From CAZMOK01 sp964567785 (GTDB lineage Bacteria > Bacteroidota > Bacteroidia > Bacteroidales > JAGOPY01): 19,514 bases of DNA. Of the stretch, positions 1 through 6,755 are shown piece after piece. The notes beneath the pieces were generated by a model. That model was not told the DNA's origin. It saw only the letters and a program-made list of their open reading frames with translations, and searched no databases. Both the position numbers and the translations under genes were made by a program. Where the stretch lies: the NCBI GenBank assembly GCA_964567785.1, contig CAZMOK010000051.1, positions 1-19,514 on the forward strand. Direction: 5' to 3'. Each line of letters opens with the position of its first letter. The stretch's first letter is position 1.

Positions 1-132
1 TAATAGTGATTTGATTCTCTGAGTAATTTAATGGAGTTGCTGAAAGCAGTTTACCGTGCGAATCTGCCATAGTTATTAAGCAGTTTGATATATTTAGGTT
101 TTGATTTTTAAAGTTAAAAACCTCATTATTAA
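1..132 (-). pseudogene. C-terminal remnant of a T9SS sorting-domain protein
   Basis: Read on the minus strand, about 44 codons stay open from near 133 to the window edge and encode a stretch containing ISNCLITMADSHGKLL, followed by SATPL and SENQIT. This lines up closely with the sorting domain of the 527-residue protein at 1674-3257, which has SNSLIILTDSQGKLLS, FPL and NSKNQIT at matching positions. The early part of the domain, including the PNP motif, is missing, and no start codon or upstream body is seen because the intact 507-residue gene ends immediately before. I infer a 5'-truncated paralogue that continues beyond base 1, left by recombination between related genes or by misassembly. 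The similarity is visible by eye; its origin is inference. Confidence 0.6.
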
Positions 133-1656
133 TCACCGGGCCACCATAAACTTCCCTTTCGCAATGATCCTCTCATCATTCCTTAAAACTGCAATATAAG
201 GACCGGGCGGGTAGTTCTGAATATTGATCGTTACATGAAGACTTCCGGGTGTAACCCTTCTCCCTTCCTGTTTCGTGCCGATTGCATTGAAGATCTGGAT
301 CACACAATTCCGGTTCGTCTCTTTCTCTTTCAGATCAAACACCACATACTCACTGGCCGGATTGGGAAAGACCTTGAGCGATTGTTCGTACTCCTCCCTG
401 GTGGGAAGATCCTCAATATTTACGAAGAGGTCGCAATCATAATCGATAGTATCTGAAACGATTGGGTAGGGGCACAGGCTATCGTAATTGAATGGTTGAG
501 AATAGAGAGTATCGAATTCCAGGTCTGAGTTTAATTTCCACATGTATATGTCCCAATTGTTATCAACTAAATATGTATTTCCGACTAAGATTTTACTATC
601 AAAGGTTATGATTATATTCCTTGGTACCTTATATTCATTAATTAATAACTTTCTCTTGATCAATTTTCCAGTATCATCTGTCAAAATAAGTTCACTGTTA
701 TCATATAATACTGGATTTTCATCGTGCAAACAGACACCAATAACGTAGCTGGTATCATTGAAATGGCATATTCCTGAAGCACTTCCCATTTCAATGGTAT
801 CACCAAATAAGAAGTATCTGTTTAGTAGATTTCCATCTTCTTCAAAGTGAAATAGTGTTGGTGTTAAAGGCATGTTTCCATTATGGAAAAAGGCAGTAGA
901 GATAAATATACCTGAATCCGGCTCTATTACCTGGTGGGCTTGGCCATAATGCCCTCCTTTTAAATCCCAGATCTGATCTCCATGATTATCTGTGAGTATC
1001 CAGAATGGTTGAGAGCCAGGGTAGTAGCATCTTCCTGATACAAGATAATTCCCTGATTGAGAAAGATAGAAATATAAACCTTCTTCATTATATATTAGTG
1101 AGTCTTCCTGTGCAAGATGAGATATCCAAATTGGCTCACCAGATTCATCGAGTTTCACCAAACTGATTCTCACAGTAGTTATATCTCCACCATAATATGC
1201 CATCATTCCGGTGAATGTACCATCATTATCTTGTATAATTCCGGTAGATAGATTGTAATCAGGGCTCATTAGTACCCTGCACCATTCTAAGTTAAAGCAA
1301 CTATCAAATTTATAAAAAGCAGGATCATAGTATCCATCAGGATCGTATTTCTTAGAACCACCGGCAAGTATAATTCCATGGTCTAATGTTGTGGCACTAG
1401 CATCTACGTATGATCTGAAGTTTGAGGGATTGCCTATTTTCTTATCCCATATAATATTTCCGTTTATATCCACTTTAATTAACCACATATATCTGTTAGT
1501 TGAGATATTTCCAGCAATTATGTATCCACCATCATAAGTTTCTAAAAGGCCCCGAATATTAGAATCAAAACCATCCCCATAAATTTTGGGCCAGGTTTGG
1601 CCATAAGAGTAATGGGCGGATAAACATATTATTGATATAAAAATATACTTCGTCAT
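133..1656 (-). CDS. Secreted T9SS sorting-domain protein with propeller-like repeats
   Basis: This 507-residue protein begins with a signal peptide (about residues 1-19, ending YSYGQ) and ends with an 80-residue Por-secretion type C-terminal domain (about 428-507) that opens with KVFPNPASEY and closes with KGKFMVAR. Known members of this class cross the outer membrane through the type IX secretion system and are anchored on the surface or released. The body has DGGYIIAGN near residues 43-51 and several further strand-rich, aspartate- and glycine-containing segments, as in beta-propeller-like Bacteroidota proteins, but I cannot name a function. The ATG at 1656 directly precedes the signal peptide. 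The gene lies 17 bases after the stop of the upstream T9SS gene, so the two are probably cotranscribed. Base composition is more AT-rich than in the genes from 3677 onward. Confidence 0.85.
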   Translation of the reverse strand: MTKYIFISIICLSAHYSYGQTWPKIYGDGFDSNIRGLLETYDGGYIIAGNISTNRYMWLIKVDINGNIIWDKKIGNPSNFRSYVDASATTLDHGIILAGGSKKYDPDGYYDPAFYKFDSCFNLEWCRVLMSPDYNLSTGIIQDNDGTFTGMMAYYGGDITTVRISLVKLDESGEPIWISHLAQEDSLIYNEEGLYFYLSQSGNYLVSGRCYYPGSQPFWILTDNHGDQIWDLKGGHYGQAHQVIEPDSGIFISTAFFHNGNMPLTPTLFHFEEDGNLLNRYFLFGDTIEMGSASGICHFNDTSYVIGVCLHDENPVLYDNSELILTDDTGKLIKRKLLINEYKVPRNIIITFDSKILVGNTYLVDNNWDIYMWKLNSDLEFDTLYSQPFNYDSLCPYPIVSDTIDYDCDLFVNIEDLPTREEYEQSLKVFPNPASEYVVFDLKEKETNRNCVIQIFNAIGTKQEGRRVTPGSLHVTINIQNYPPGPYIAVLRNDERIIAKGKFMVAR

Positions 1657-1673
1657 TTTAGTAGTGATTCAGA

Positions 1674-3257
1674 TTATCTACCTATTATCATTTTCTTAGT
1701 TTCAATTATTCTCCTATCCTGAACAAGCGATAAAAAGTAGTTTCCGTTCGCAATTCCTTTGAGATTAAGAGTGATTTGATTCTTGGAGTTTTCAAGTGGA
1801 AACGTTGAAAGAAGTTTGCCTTGTGAATCAGTCAGAATTATTAGGGAGTTAGAGGTTTCTTCGCCCGGTACCTCATAATAAACAATAACATAATCTTTGA
1901 CCGGATTAGGGAAGAGCCATAGATATTCTTTGTCCTCAAAGATTGGATCTGAAAAAGTAGTATTGTTTTCAGAATTACCTGATTTATAGGTTACAGGGAA
2001 TTCAAATTGTTCGAGGTACTCAATATGACCTCCTTTCAACAATAAACCCCTGGCATAGGATCCAACGGGAGGATAATCATTTGATGATATCTCTTGTAAT
2101 GTAGATACACTCACCGAATCGAGTTGGCGCGCAGACCAATTGCTATCTTCAATGCGCTCAATTATATCGAACAGAAGGTTGTAATCATTATGACGGTTGA
2201 GTTCTGTGTTTGACAGGTTAAAATCAACAGGGATTTGATCAATAGTAGATTGCGCCTGCTCCATATCACCATTTTCTAAAAAACTAAATACCAATTTATA
2301 CTTTGAAAGAAGGTCCGTTTCGTTCTGGTAAAAGTTGATCAATGAATCATAGGGATGGTAAATAGTGGAATCAAGGACGTAACTTTTTAAAAGCTTGTAC
2401 TTTGCTGAACTTCTGATCTGTTGCCAGTATTCTATTTTAGATTCCAGGATCTCTTTCGCACCGAAATAGTCATTCCCCTGGTAGATCTCTTCAAGCATAT
2501 AATCAGGCATGGATTCGATCCGGGTATCCAGATAATCCATGATATCAGTTTTTTTGGCCGATTGCGGGTTGGCAACAAGAATGTCCCTGAGCATGGCGTT
2601 GGGGAGAACATATTCCTTGTAGATAGCTTGTTTCATAACAGTATCTGAAAGATATGGCGACTCATCCATCAGTTGTTGCCTGATATCCAAAGCTTCCCCG
2701 GGTACACTCATTAGTACTTCGAAATTCAGCGATTCTGTATCTCCCCCGTCAACCAGATCCTGAAGCTGTTGTTGATAACCGGCTATGAATTCCTGAGCAT
2801 AGTTCATTTCTGCTCTTGGATCATATATTGTTTTCAGATTATTTGAGCTTTCGATTTTGGAGGGGCAAGCTGTAATAGGATTAAAACTCAAATCGTATTG
2901 TTGCGTTAAGAAAACCGATTCTGTTGTGTAATTAGAATCTGTAGGAACTACTGGATCGTCTCCAATTAGGTGATGAATGTAACGAATGGTGTCACCATCA
3001 TTAAAATAGTTCCAGAATTCGAGCGTGTCACCACTCATGAATCCAACTTCCGTGGCATCGTAGGAGGTAAATAGGTTTCCTGCCGGAGCAGTTACGGTAT
3101 CTTCCAGTGAACCCTGATAATAAGCAATACCTTGTAAGGAACCTGATGCCGGCTCATCATCTTCCACCACAATGAAATCATTCACATTATCGGTCATATC
3201 ATTGCACTTGTAGCAAAGCCCTCCACTTCTGCCCCTGTTTTCACCAATGGTTACCAC
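1674..3257 (-). CDS. T9SS sorting-domain protein, N-terminus displaced by frameshift
   Basis: The open frame encodes 527 residues from a GTG at 3257. The C-terminal 80 residues (about 448-527) form a Por-secretion sorting domain starting LFPNPVKDYV and ending KKMIIGR. The central part, about residues 140-420, is predicted helical and resembles the C-terminal portion of large Bacteroidota surface proteins; features are ACPSKI near 130, then helix-rich segments such as LPNAMLRDILVANPQSAKK. A KCND motif lies near residues 18-21. No signal peptide precedes it in this frame: in-frame codons continue upstream of the GTG to a stop at 3321-3323, while a good signal peptide is encoded in another frame (3251-3417). 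The given start is therefore probably an artefact and the true gene starts near 3417. It may be a decayed, internally deleted gene or carry sequencing indels. Function unknown. Confidence 0.7.
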   Translation of the reverse strand: MVTIGENRGRSGGLCYKCNDMTDNVNDFIVVEDDEPASGSLQGIAYYQGSLEDTVTAPAGNLFTSYDATEVGFMSGDTLEFWNYFNDGDTIRYIHHLIGDDPVVPTDSNYTTESVFLTQQYDLSFNPITACPSKIESSNNLKTIYDPRAEMNYAQEFIAGYQQQLQDLVDGGDTESLNFEVLMSVPGEALDIRQQLMDESPYLSDTVMKQAIYKEYVLPNAMLRDILVANPQSAKKTDIMDYLDTRIESMPDYMLEEIYQGNDYFGAKEILESKIEYWQQIRSSAKYKLLKSYVLDSTIYHPYDSLINFYQNETDLLSKYKLVFSFLENGDMEQAQSTIDQIPVDFNLSNTELNRHNDYNLLFDIIERIEDSNWSARQLDSVSVSTLQEISSNDYPPVGSYARGLLLKGGHIEYLEQFEFPVTYKSGNSENNTTFSDPIFEDKEYLWLFPNPVKDYVIVYYEVPGEETSNSLIILTDSQGKLLSTFPLENSKNQITLNLKGIANGNYFLSLVQDRRIIETKKMIIGR

Positions 3258-3417
3258 CGTTCTGTAATGCCTGAGATTCCACCAAATGGAGCGAGGATCG
3301 TGTCGCTTTGAAAGGTGGTTTCAATTCTGATTGTTTGAGATATTGAACTAATAGAAATAGACAAAAAAAGGATGATCAGAGCGATGATTCCCCGCAGGGG
3401 GGGCGTAAGTTATTCAT
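3251..3417 (-). pseudogene. Out-of-frame signal peptide of the 527-residue T9SS gene
   Basis: An ATG at 3417 opens MNNLRPP and then hits a stop (TGA, 3376-3378) after a run of seven G on the plus strand (3397-3403). Adding one base to that run would continue into RGIIALIILFLSISISSISQ, a textbook signal peptide, then TIRIETTFQSDTILAPFGG and onward to a TAA at 3251-3253. The downstream T9SS gene uses the third frame. Restoring one protein therefore needs two frame corrections: one at the homopolymer and one between 3251 and 3323. Candidate causes are sequencing or assembly indels, phase variation at the homopolymer, or true decay. The three frames and stops are read directly; the joining is inference. 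Confidence 0.65.
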
Positions 3418-3500
3418 AATAAATGGTTTATTGGTTGTTGGGGTTAATGGGTTAATCAATGAGAAAGATAAGTAAAAAAAGTGAGATAGTCAAGATGAAA

Positions 3501-3563
3501 CGCGAAGCGTGAAGAGTGAAGTGAGGTTTCGAGTTACGGGTTACGGGTTGCGGGTTACGAGTT
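3501..3563. repeat. In-register heptamer array with two repeat families
   Basis: Nine consecutive 7-base units can be read without a break. The first three are CGCGAAG, CGTGAAG and AGTGAAG; then TGAGGTT and TCGAGTT; then ACGGGTT, ACGGGTT, GCGGGTT and ACGAGTT. The array therefore switches from a GTGAAG-type to an ACGGGTT-type unit without losing its 7-base phase. It lies between the start of the T9SS gene and the thioredoxin promoter, and encodes nothing convincing. The surrounding 3418-3633 shows no other feature. Confidence 0.8.
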
Positions 3564-3633
3564 GAAGGGAGTGTTCAAAAAAGTGTGTTACCTTCTGCTA
3601 CCCGAAAAAACATGCCGTATGGAAAATAAATTA

Positions 3634-3641
3634 TATTTTTG
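3634..3641 (+). promoter_or_regulatory. Probable thioredoxin promoter -7 element
   Basis: TATTTTTG fits the Bacteroidota -7 consensus TAnnTTTG and lies 36 bases before the thioredoxin ATG. No clear TTG is seen at the expected -33 position, so the call rests on one element and its placement. Confidence 0.5.
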
Positions 3642-3676
3642 CCGTTCATTAATCTGAATAATTAAATCTCATTATC

Positions 3677-3994
3677 ATGGCTTTGGAAATAACTGACGCT
3701 AATTTCGAGGAAAAGGTCGTAAAATCAGAAGTTCCCGTTATCCTTGACTTCTGGGCGGAATGGTGCGGACCGTGCCGAATGGTAGGGCCCATCGTGGAAG
3801 AGATCGGCCAGGACTACGGCGAAAAGGTTGTTGTAGGCAAGGTGAACGTTGACCATAACCCCGGTATCACCATGAAGTTCGGGATCAGGAACATCCCTAC
3901 GATCCTGTTTTTCAAGAACGGCGATGTTGTCGACAAACAGGTGGGCGCCGTGCCCAAGCAGGTGCTCGTCGGCAAACTGGAAGCACAGCTTTAA
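3677..3994 (+). CDS. trxA: Thioredoxin
   Basis: This is a complete 105-residue thioredoxin, the usual length for the single-domain cytoplasmic protein. The redox-active WCGPC motif is at residues 29-33, with Cys30 and Cys33 as the catalytic pair. The buried aspartate typical of the fold is Asp24 in the ILDFWAEW strand, and the conserved cis-proline is Pro74 in RNIPT. Such proteins reduce protein disulphides using electrons from thioredoxin reductase. There is no signal peptide, which supports a cytoplasmic role. The gene appears monocistronic: it has its own -7 element 36 bases upstream and a good intrinsic terminator starting 23 bases after its stop. The assignment to the family is certain; which paralogue it is in this genome cannot be seen here. 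Confidence 0.96.
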   Translation: MALEITDANFEEKVVKSEVPVILDFWAEWCGPCRMVGPIVEEIGQDYGEKVVVGKVNVDHNPGITMKFGIRNIPTILFFKNGDVVDKQVGAVPKQVLVGKLEAQL

Positions 3995-4016
3995 GACCTT
4001 CAAAAAAATAAACAAC

Positions 4017-4053
4017 AACGTAGGGATACCTTTGCTGGTGTTCCTGCGTTTTT
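4017..4053 (+). terminator. Intrinsic terminator after thioredoxin
   Basis: A 14-base stem pairs 4017-4030 (AACGTAGGGATACC) with 4037-4050 (GGTGTTCCTGCGTT) using three G-U wobbles, with a 6-base loop and a T run at 4049-4053. It ends only 23 bases before the DUF58 start codon, so it probably separates the two genes, or lets partial read-through feed the second. Confidence 0.85.
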
Positions 4054-4076
4054 GTTATACCGGGTTGACATAACTC

Positions 4077-5012
4077 ATGGATCATTCAATTGACAGAAAC
4101 AGGATAGAGCAGTTCGGCTCGCTGGAGTTCCTGGCCAGGCAGGTCGTGGAGGGCTTTATCGTGGGCCTCCACAAAAGCCCGTACCACGGTTTTTCGGTCG
4201 AGTTTGCCGAGCACCGCCTCTACAACCCGGGCGAATCCACCAAGCACATCGACTGGAAGCTCTATGGCCGCACTGACAGGATGTACGTGAAGAAGTACGA
4301 GGAGGAGACCAACCTGCGGTGCCAGATCATCATCGACAACTCCTCTTCGATGTATTTCCCGGTCATTAAAGAGCCTACCCCCGACAAGCCCAACAAGATC
4401 ACTTTTTCGATCTATGCGGCGGCTTCCATCATGAATCTGCTCCGGCGGCAACGCGACGCGGTCGGGATCAGCGTGTTTTCGGGCAATGTTGAACTGAATA
4501 CACAGGCCCGGTCGAGCTCGGTGCACCACAAATATCTCTATTCGGAACTGGAAAAAATGCTCCGGCCCATCGGTACGGACGTGAAAAGGCCCACTTTTGC
4601 CACCGAAGCCCTGCACGAGATAGCCGAAAAGATCCATAAGAGGTCGCTGGTGGTGCTTTTCAGTGACATGTTCGACACGGAAAGCGACATGACAGAACTC
4701 TTTTCGGCCCTGCAGCACCTGAAGCACAACAAGCATGAAGTGGTCATGTTCCACGTTACGGAAAAACAGAAAGAGATAGAGTTCGATTTTGACAACCGGC
4801 CTTACCGGTTCATCGACATGGAGTCGGACCGTGAGATCAAGCTGAACCCCCAGCAGGTGAGGGAGGTGTACAGGCAGAACATGAGCGCCTTTACAAAGGA
4901 GCTTGAGATGAAGTGCGGCCAGTACCAGATCGATTTTGTTGAGGCTGATATCAACAAGGGGTTCGACCAGGTGCTCCAGGCTTACCTGATCAAGCGGCAG
5001 AAGATGTACTGA
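4077..5012 (+). CDS. DUF58 family protein with von Willebrand A-like fold
   Basis: This 311-residue protein has the DUF58 signature around residues 48-80, including LYNPGESTKHIDWKLYGRTD and KKYEEETNL. It is followed by an IIIDNSSSM strand (about 84-92) whose D87, S89 and S91 fit the metal-binding DxSxS pattern of von Willebrand A domains. A second strand with VVLFSDMFD lies near the middle. There is no signal peptide or membrane segment. In many bacteria DUF58 genes sit next to a MoxR-type AAA ATPase and act in metal-dependent assembly or maturation; no MoxR gene is present in this window, so this copy looks solitary here. It follows the thioredoxin terminator by 23 bases, and its stop codon touches that of the convergent gene. 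The precise role is unknown. Confidence 0.88.
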   Translation: MDHSIDRNRIEQFGSLEFLARQVVEGFIVGLHKSPYHGFSVEFAEHRLYNPGESTKHIDWKLYGRTDRMYVKKYEEETNLRCQIIIDNSSSMYFPVIKEPTPDKPNKITFSIYAAASIMNLLRRQRDAVGISVFSGNVELNTQARSSSVHHKYLYSELEKMLRPIGTDVKRPTFATEALHEIAEKIHKRSLVVLFSDMFDTESDMTELFSALQHLKHNKHEVVMFHVTEKQKEIEFDFDNRPYRFIDMESDREIKLNPQQVREVYRQNMSAFTKELEMKCGQYQIDFVEADINKGFDQVLQAYLIKRQKMY

Positions 5013-6755
5013 TCAGAACCTCAGCCTCAACTGCAGTTTCATGTCGATTTTCCTGTTGCCTTCGGCCAGGTCATAGCCGGAGCCCATTACATTCCTGTCG
5101 GTGAAATAAAAAATACCCGCTTTAAACCAGACATCCATTATNNNNNNNNNNNNNNNNNNNNNNNNNNNNNNNNNNNNNNNNNNNNNNNNNNNNNNNNNNN
5201 NNNNNNNNNNNNNNNNNNNNNNNNNNNNNNNNNNNNNNNNNGGCCGGCTGGTGAGGCTGCGGATCCATTTTACCCTTGCGTAGTTTATGGAACCACTGAG
5301 GTGGATACCGGCAGCAGCCTCCAGGTCGATACCAAGATATATGCCTTCTTCAGGGGTGCCGTTGGAAGTCCTGAATTTGCTGCTGCTGTTGAAATTTACG
5401 TAACCCTGTTGCTTTTGACGGTATTGAAAAGCAAAGCTGAGGTGGTCGGCAGGGAAATAGGTTATTCCTGCAGAAAAAGCATACCTGTAATTGCGGCTGA
5501 GGGAAAGTTCTGTGGAGAAGAGCACTTTGCCTGCCTGGATCACGGTACCGGCTCCCAGGATCATGTAATTGCCTCCCCTGAAATGGTGTAGGTTTTCGAT
5601 CTTTTGGGAAAGGTTGACCGGAGCGCTGAACTCTTCATAAGTGGCGGAGATATAGCTCCGGAATATCCTGCCGCTGACAGTTAAACAGGCCCCGGCCATC
5701 GACCGGGTGAAATTGTGCCTGCTCAGGATCTCGGTGGCCGTTCTGTGGTACCCCGAATTCCTGAAGTTCCTGATATAGGTTGCTGAATCTGAGAGCGGGT
5801 CAAAGCCTGCAGTGGCATCAAACTTTTTCCTCGAACCGAAAACCAGCAATTCGATGCCTTTATACGCCAGCCTGGCGGAAACACCGCGCAGGTAACCCGA
5901 CTCCCAGGAGGAAGTATAAGGTTTGAACGGTAGGGACGATCTGTAGATGCTGCTGCCGCTCTGGTGGTTGAACGAAAGCCCCGACCAGAAATTCAGCCCC
6001 TGCCCGATCCTGACCTGGTAATCACCGATGATCAGAGATCTCAGGATGCCAATCTCCTTGACAACCAGGTAACCCGACTGGTAATCGAACCCTGAGTCAA
6101 AACTTTTGCTTTTCAGGCTGACTGAAGGGGTTAGCAGCTCTTCTCCGGGGTCTTTTTCAAGGGTGAAACCCGCCCCTGCAATGTCGCTGAGCTTCAGGCG
6201 GTATTTCACCAGCAGCCTTTCAGGGCCTCCCTTATAGATCTTTTCGTTGGTCAGTGTATCTTTTACCCTTCTGTATCCTTCCCCGGCAGGGAAAACCCTG
6301 CCGTATCGAATACTGAGTTCCTGGTTTACATACAGCTTTTTACGATCAGGTATCGAGATACCCTTGTGGGGTTTGTCTGAATTTTGAATTATTTCCGCAA
6401 GTTCTTTTGCCTTTTTAACAGTGATGCCTTCGACATATGCCAGCTCATAAAGCGTGTAGATCTTTCCGTACCGGTAAATGTAATGCCTGATATTTCCGGC
6501 TTCTTTTTCTGTAAGTATACCCCTCCCCGTAAGCAGGATGAGCCCGTTCTCATCAAGTTTGATCTTTTCAGATGCGAGCCACAGGTATTCATCGAGCATC
6601 TCCTGTGTTTCCCCTGCGGCTTGCTCCTCATCCAGCGCCAGTTCAGTGATGCTTTCAGTGAGGTTTTCAAGGTCATCCTGTGAAAAGGCATAACCGGTTT
6701 TCAACAGCATCACCAGGATGGCAAGAAGCTGTAATATTTGTCGGGATAAAATCAT
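5013..6755 (-). CDS. Helix-hairpin-helix protein with probable outer-membrane barrel
   Basis: The protein starts with a signal peptide (about 1-25, ending YAFSQ). Around residues 70-125 are helix-hairpin-helix motifs of the ComEA type: LTGRGILTEKEAGNIRHYI, then LAYVEGITVKKAKELAEI. The rest, from about 150, is rich in alternating hydrophobic and glycine/aromatic strands and ends in LRLRF with a terminal aromatic residue, as in outer-membrane barrels. The 100 N at 5142-5241 fall inside it, so about 33 residues are blank, the true missing length is unknown and frame continuity across the gap is unproven. Its ATG overlaps the stop of the PorV/PorQ-like gene by four bases, so the two are translationally coupled. 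Such fused proteins are common in Bacteroidota but unassigned; a link to DNA handling at the outer membrane is only a guess. Confidence 0.82.
   Translation of the reverse strand: MILSRQILQLLAILVMLLKTGYAFSQDDLENLTESITELALDEEQAAGETQEMLDEYLWLASEKIKLDENGLILLTGRGILTEKEAGNIRHYIYRYGKIYTLYELAYVEGITVKKAKELAEIIQNSDKPHKGISIPDRKKLYVNQELSIRYGRVFPAGEGYRRVKDTLTNEKIYKGGPERLLVKYRLKLSDIAGAGFTLEKDPGEELLTPSVSLKSKSFDSGFDYQSGYLVVKEIGILRSLIIGDYQVRIGQGLNFWSGLSFNHQSGSSIYRSSLPFKPYTSSWESGYLRGVSARLAYKGIELLVFGSRKKFDATAGFDPLSDSATYIRNFRNSGYHRTATEILSRHNFTRSMAGACLTVSGRIFRSYISATYEEFSAPVNLSQKIENLHHFRGGNYMILGAGTVIQAGKVLFSTELSLSRNYRYAFSAGITYFPADHLSFAFQYRQKQQGYVNFNSSSKFRTSNGTPEEGIYLGIDLEAAAGIHLSGSINYARVKWIRSLTSRXXXXXXXXXXXXXXXXXXXXXXXXXXXXXXXXXXIMDVWFKAGIFYFTDRNVMGSGYDLAEGNRKIDMKLQLRLRF
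5142..5241. other. Assembly gap of 100 N
   Basis: Exactly 100 N replace sequence within the C-terminal part of the helix-hairpin-helix gene. A round 100 is a common default for a gap of unknown size, so the true distance and missing residues cannot be inferred. Confidence 0.99.

Noticed and set aside
3418..3500. Insertion sequence or attachment site near the broken T9SS gene
   Set aside because: No transposase frame, terminal inverted repeats or target duplications can be seen.
3725..4018. Minus-strand frame opposite thioredoxin
   Set aside because: It is the antisense shadow of a clear thioredoxin gene and has no family features.
4086..4754. Minus-strand 222-codon frame opposite DUF58
   Set aside because: Long, but histidine- and arginine-rich and without recognisable domains; the plus-strand DUF58 protein has its complete signature.
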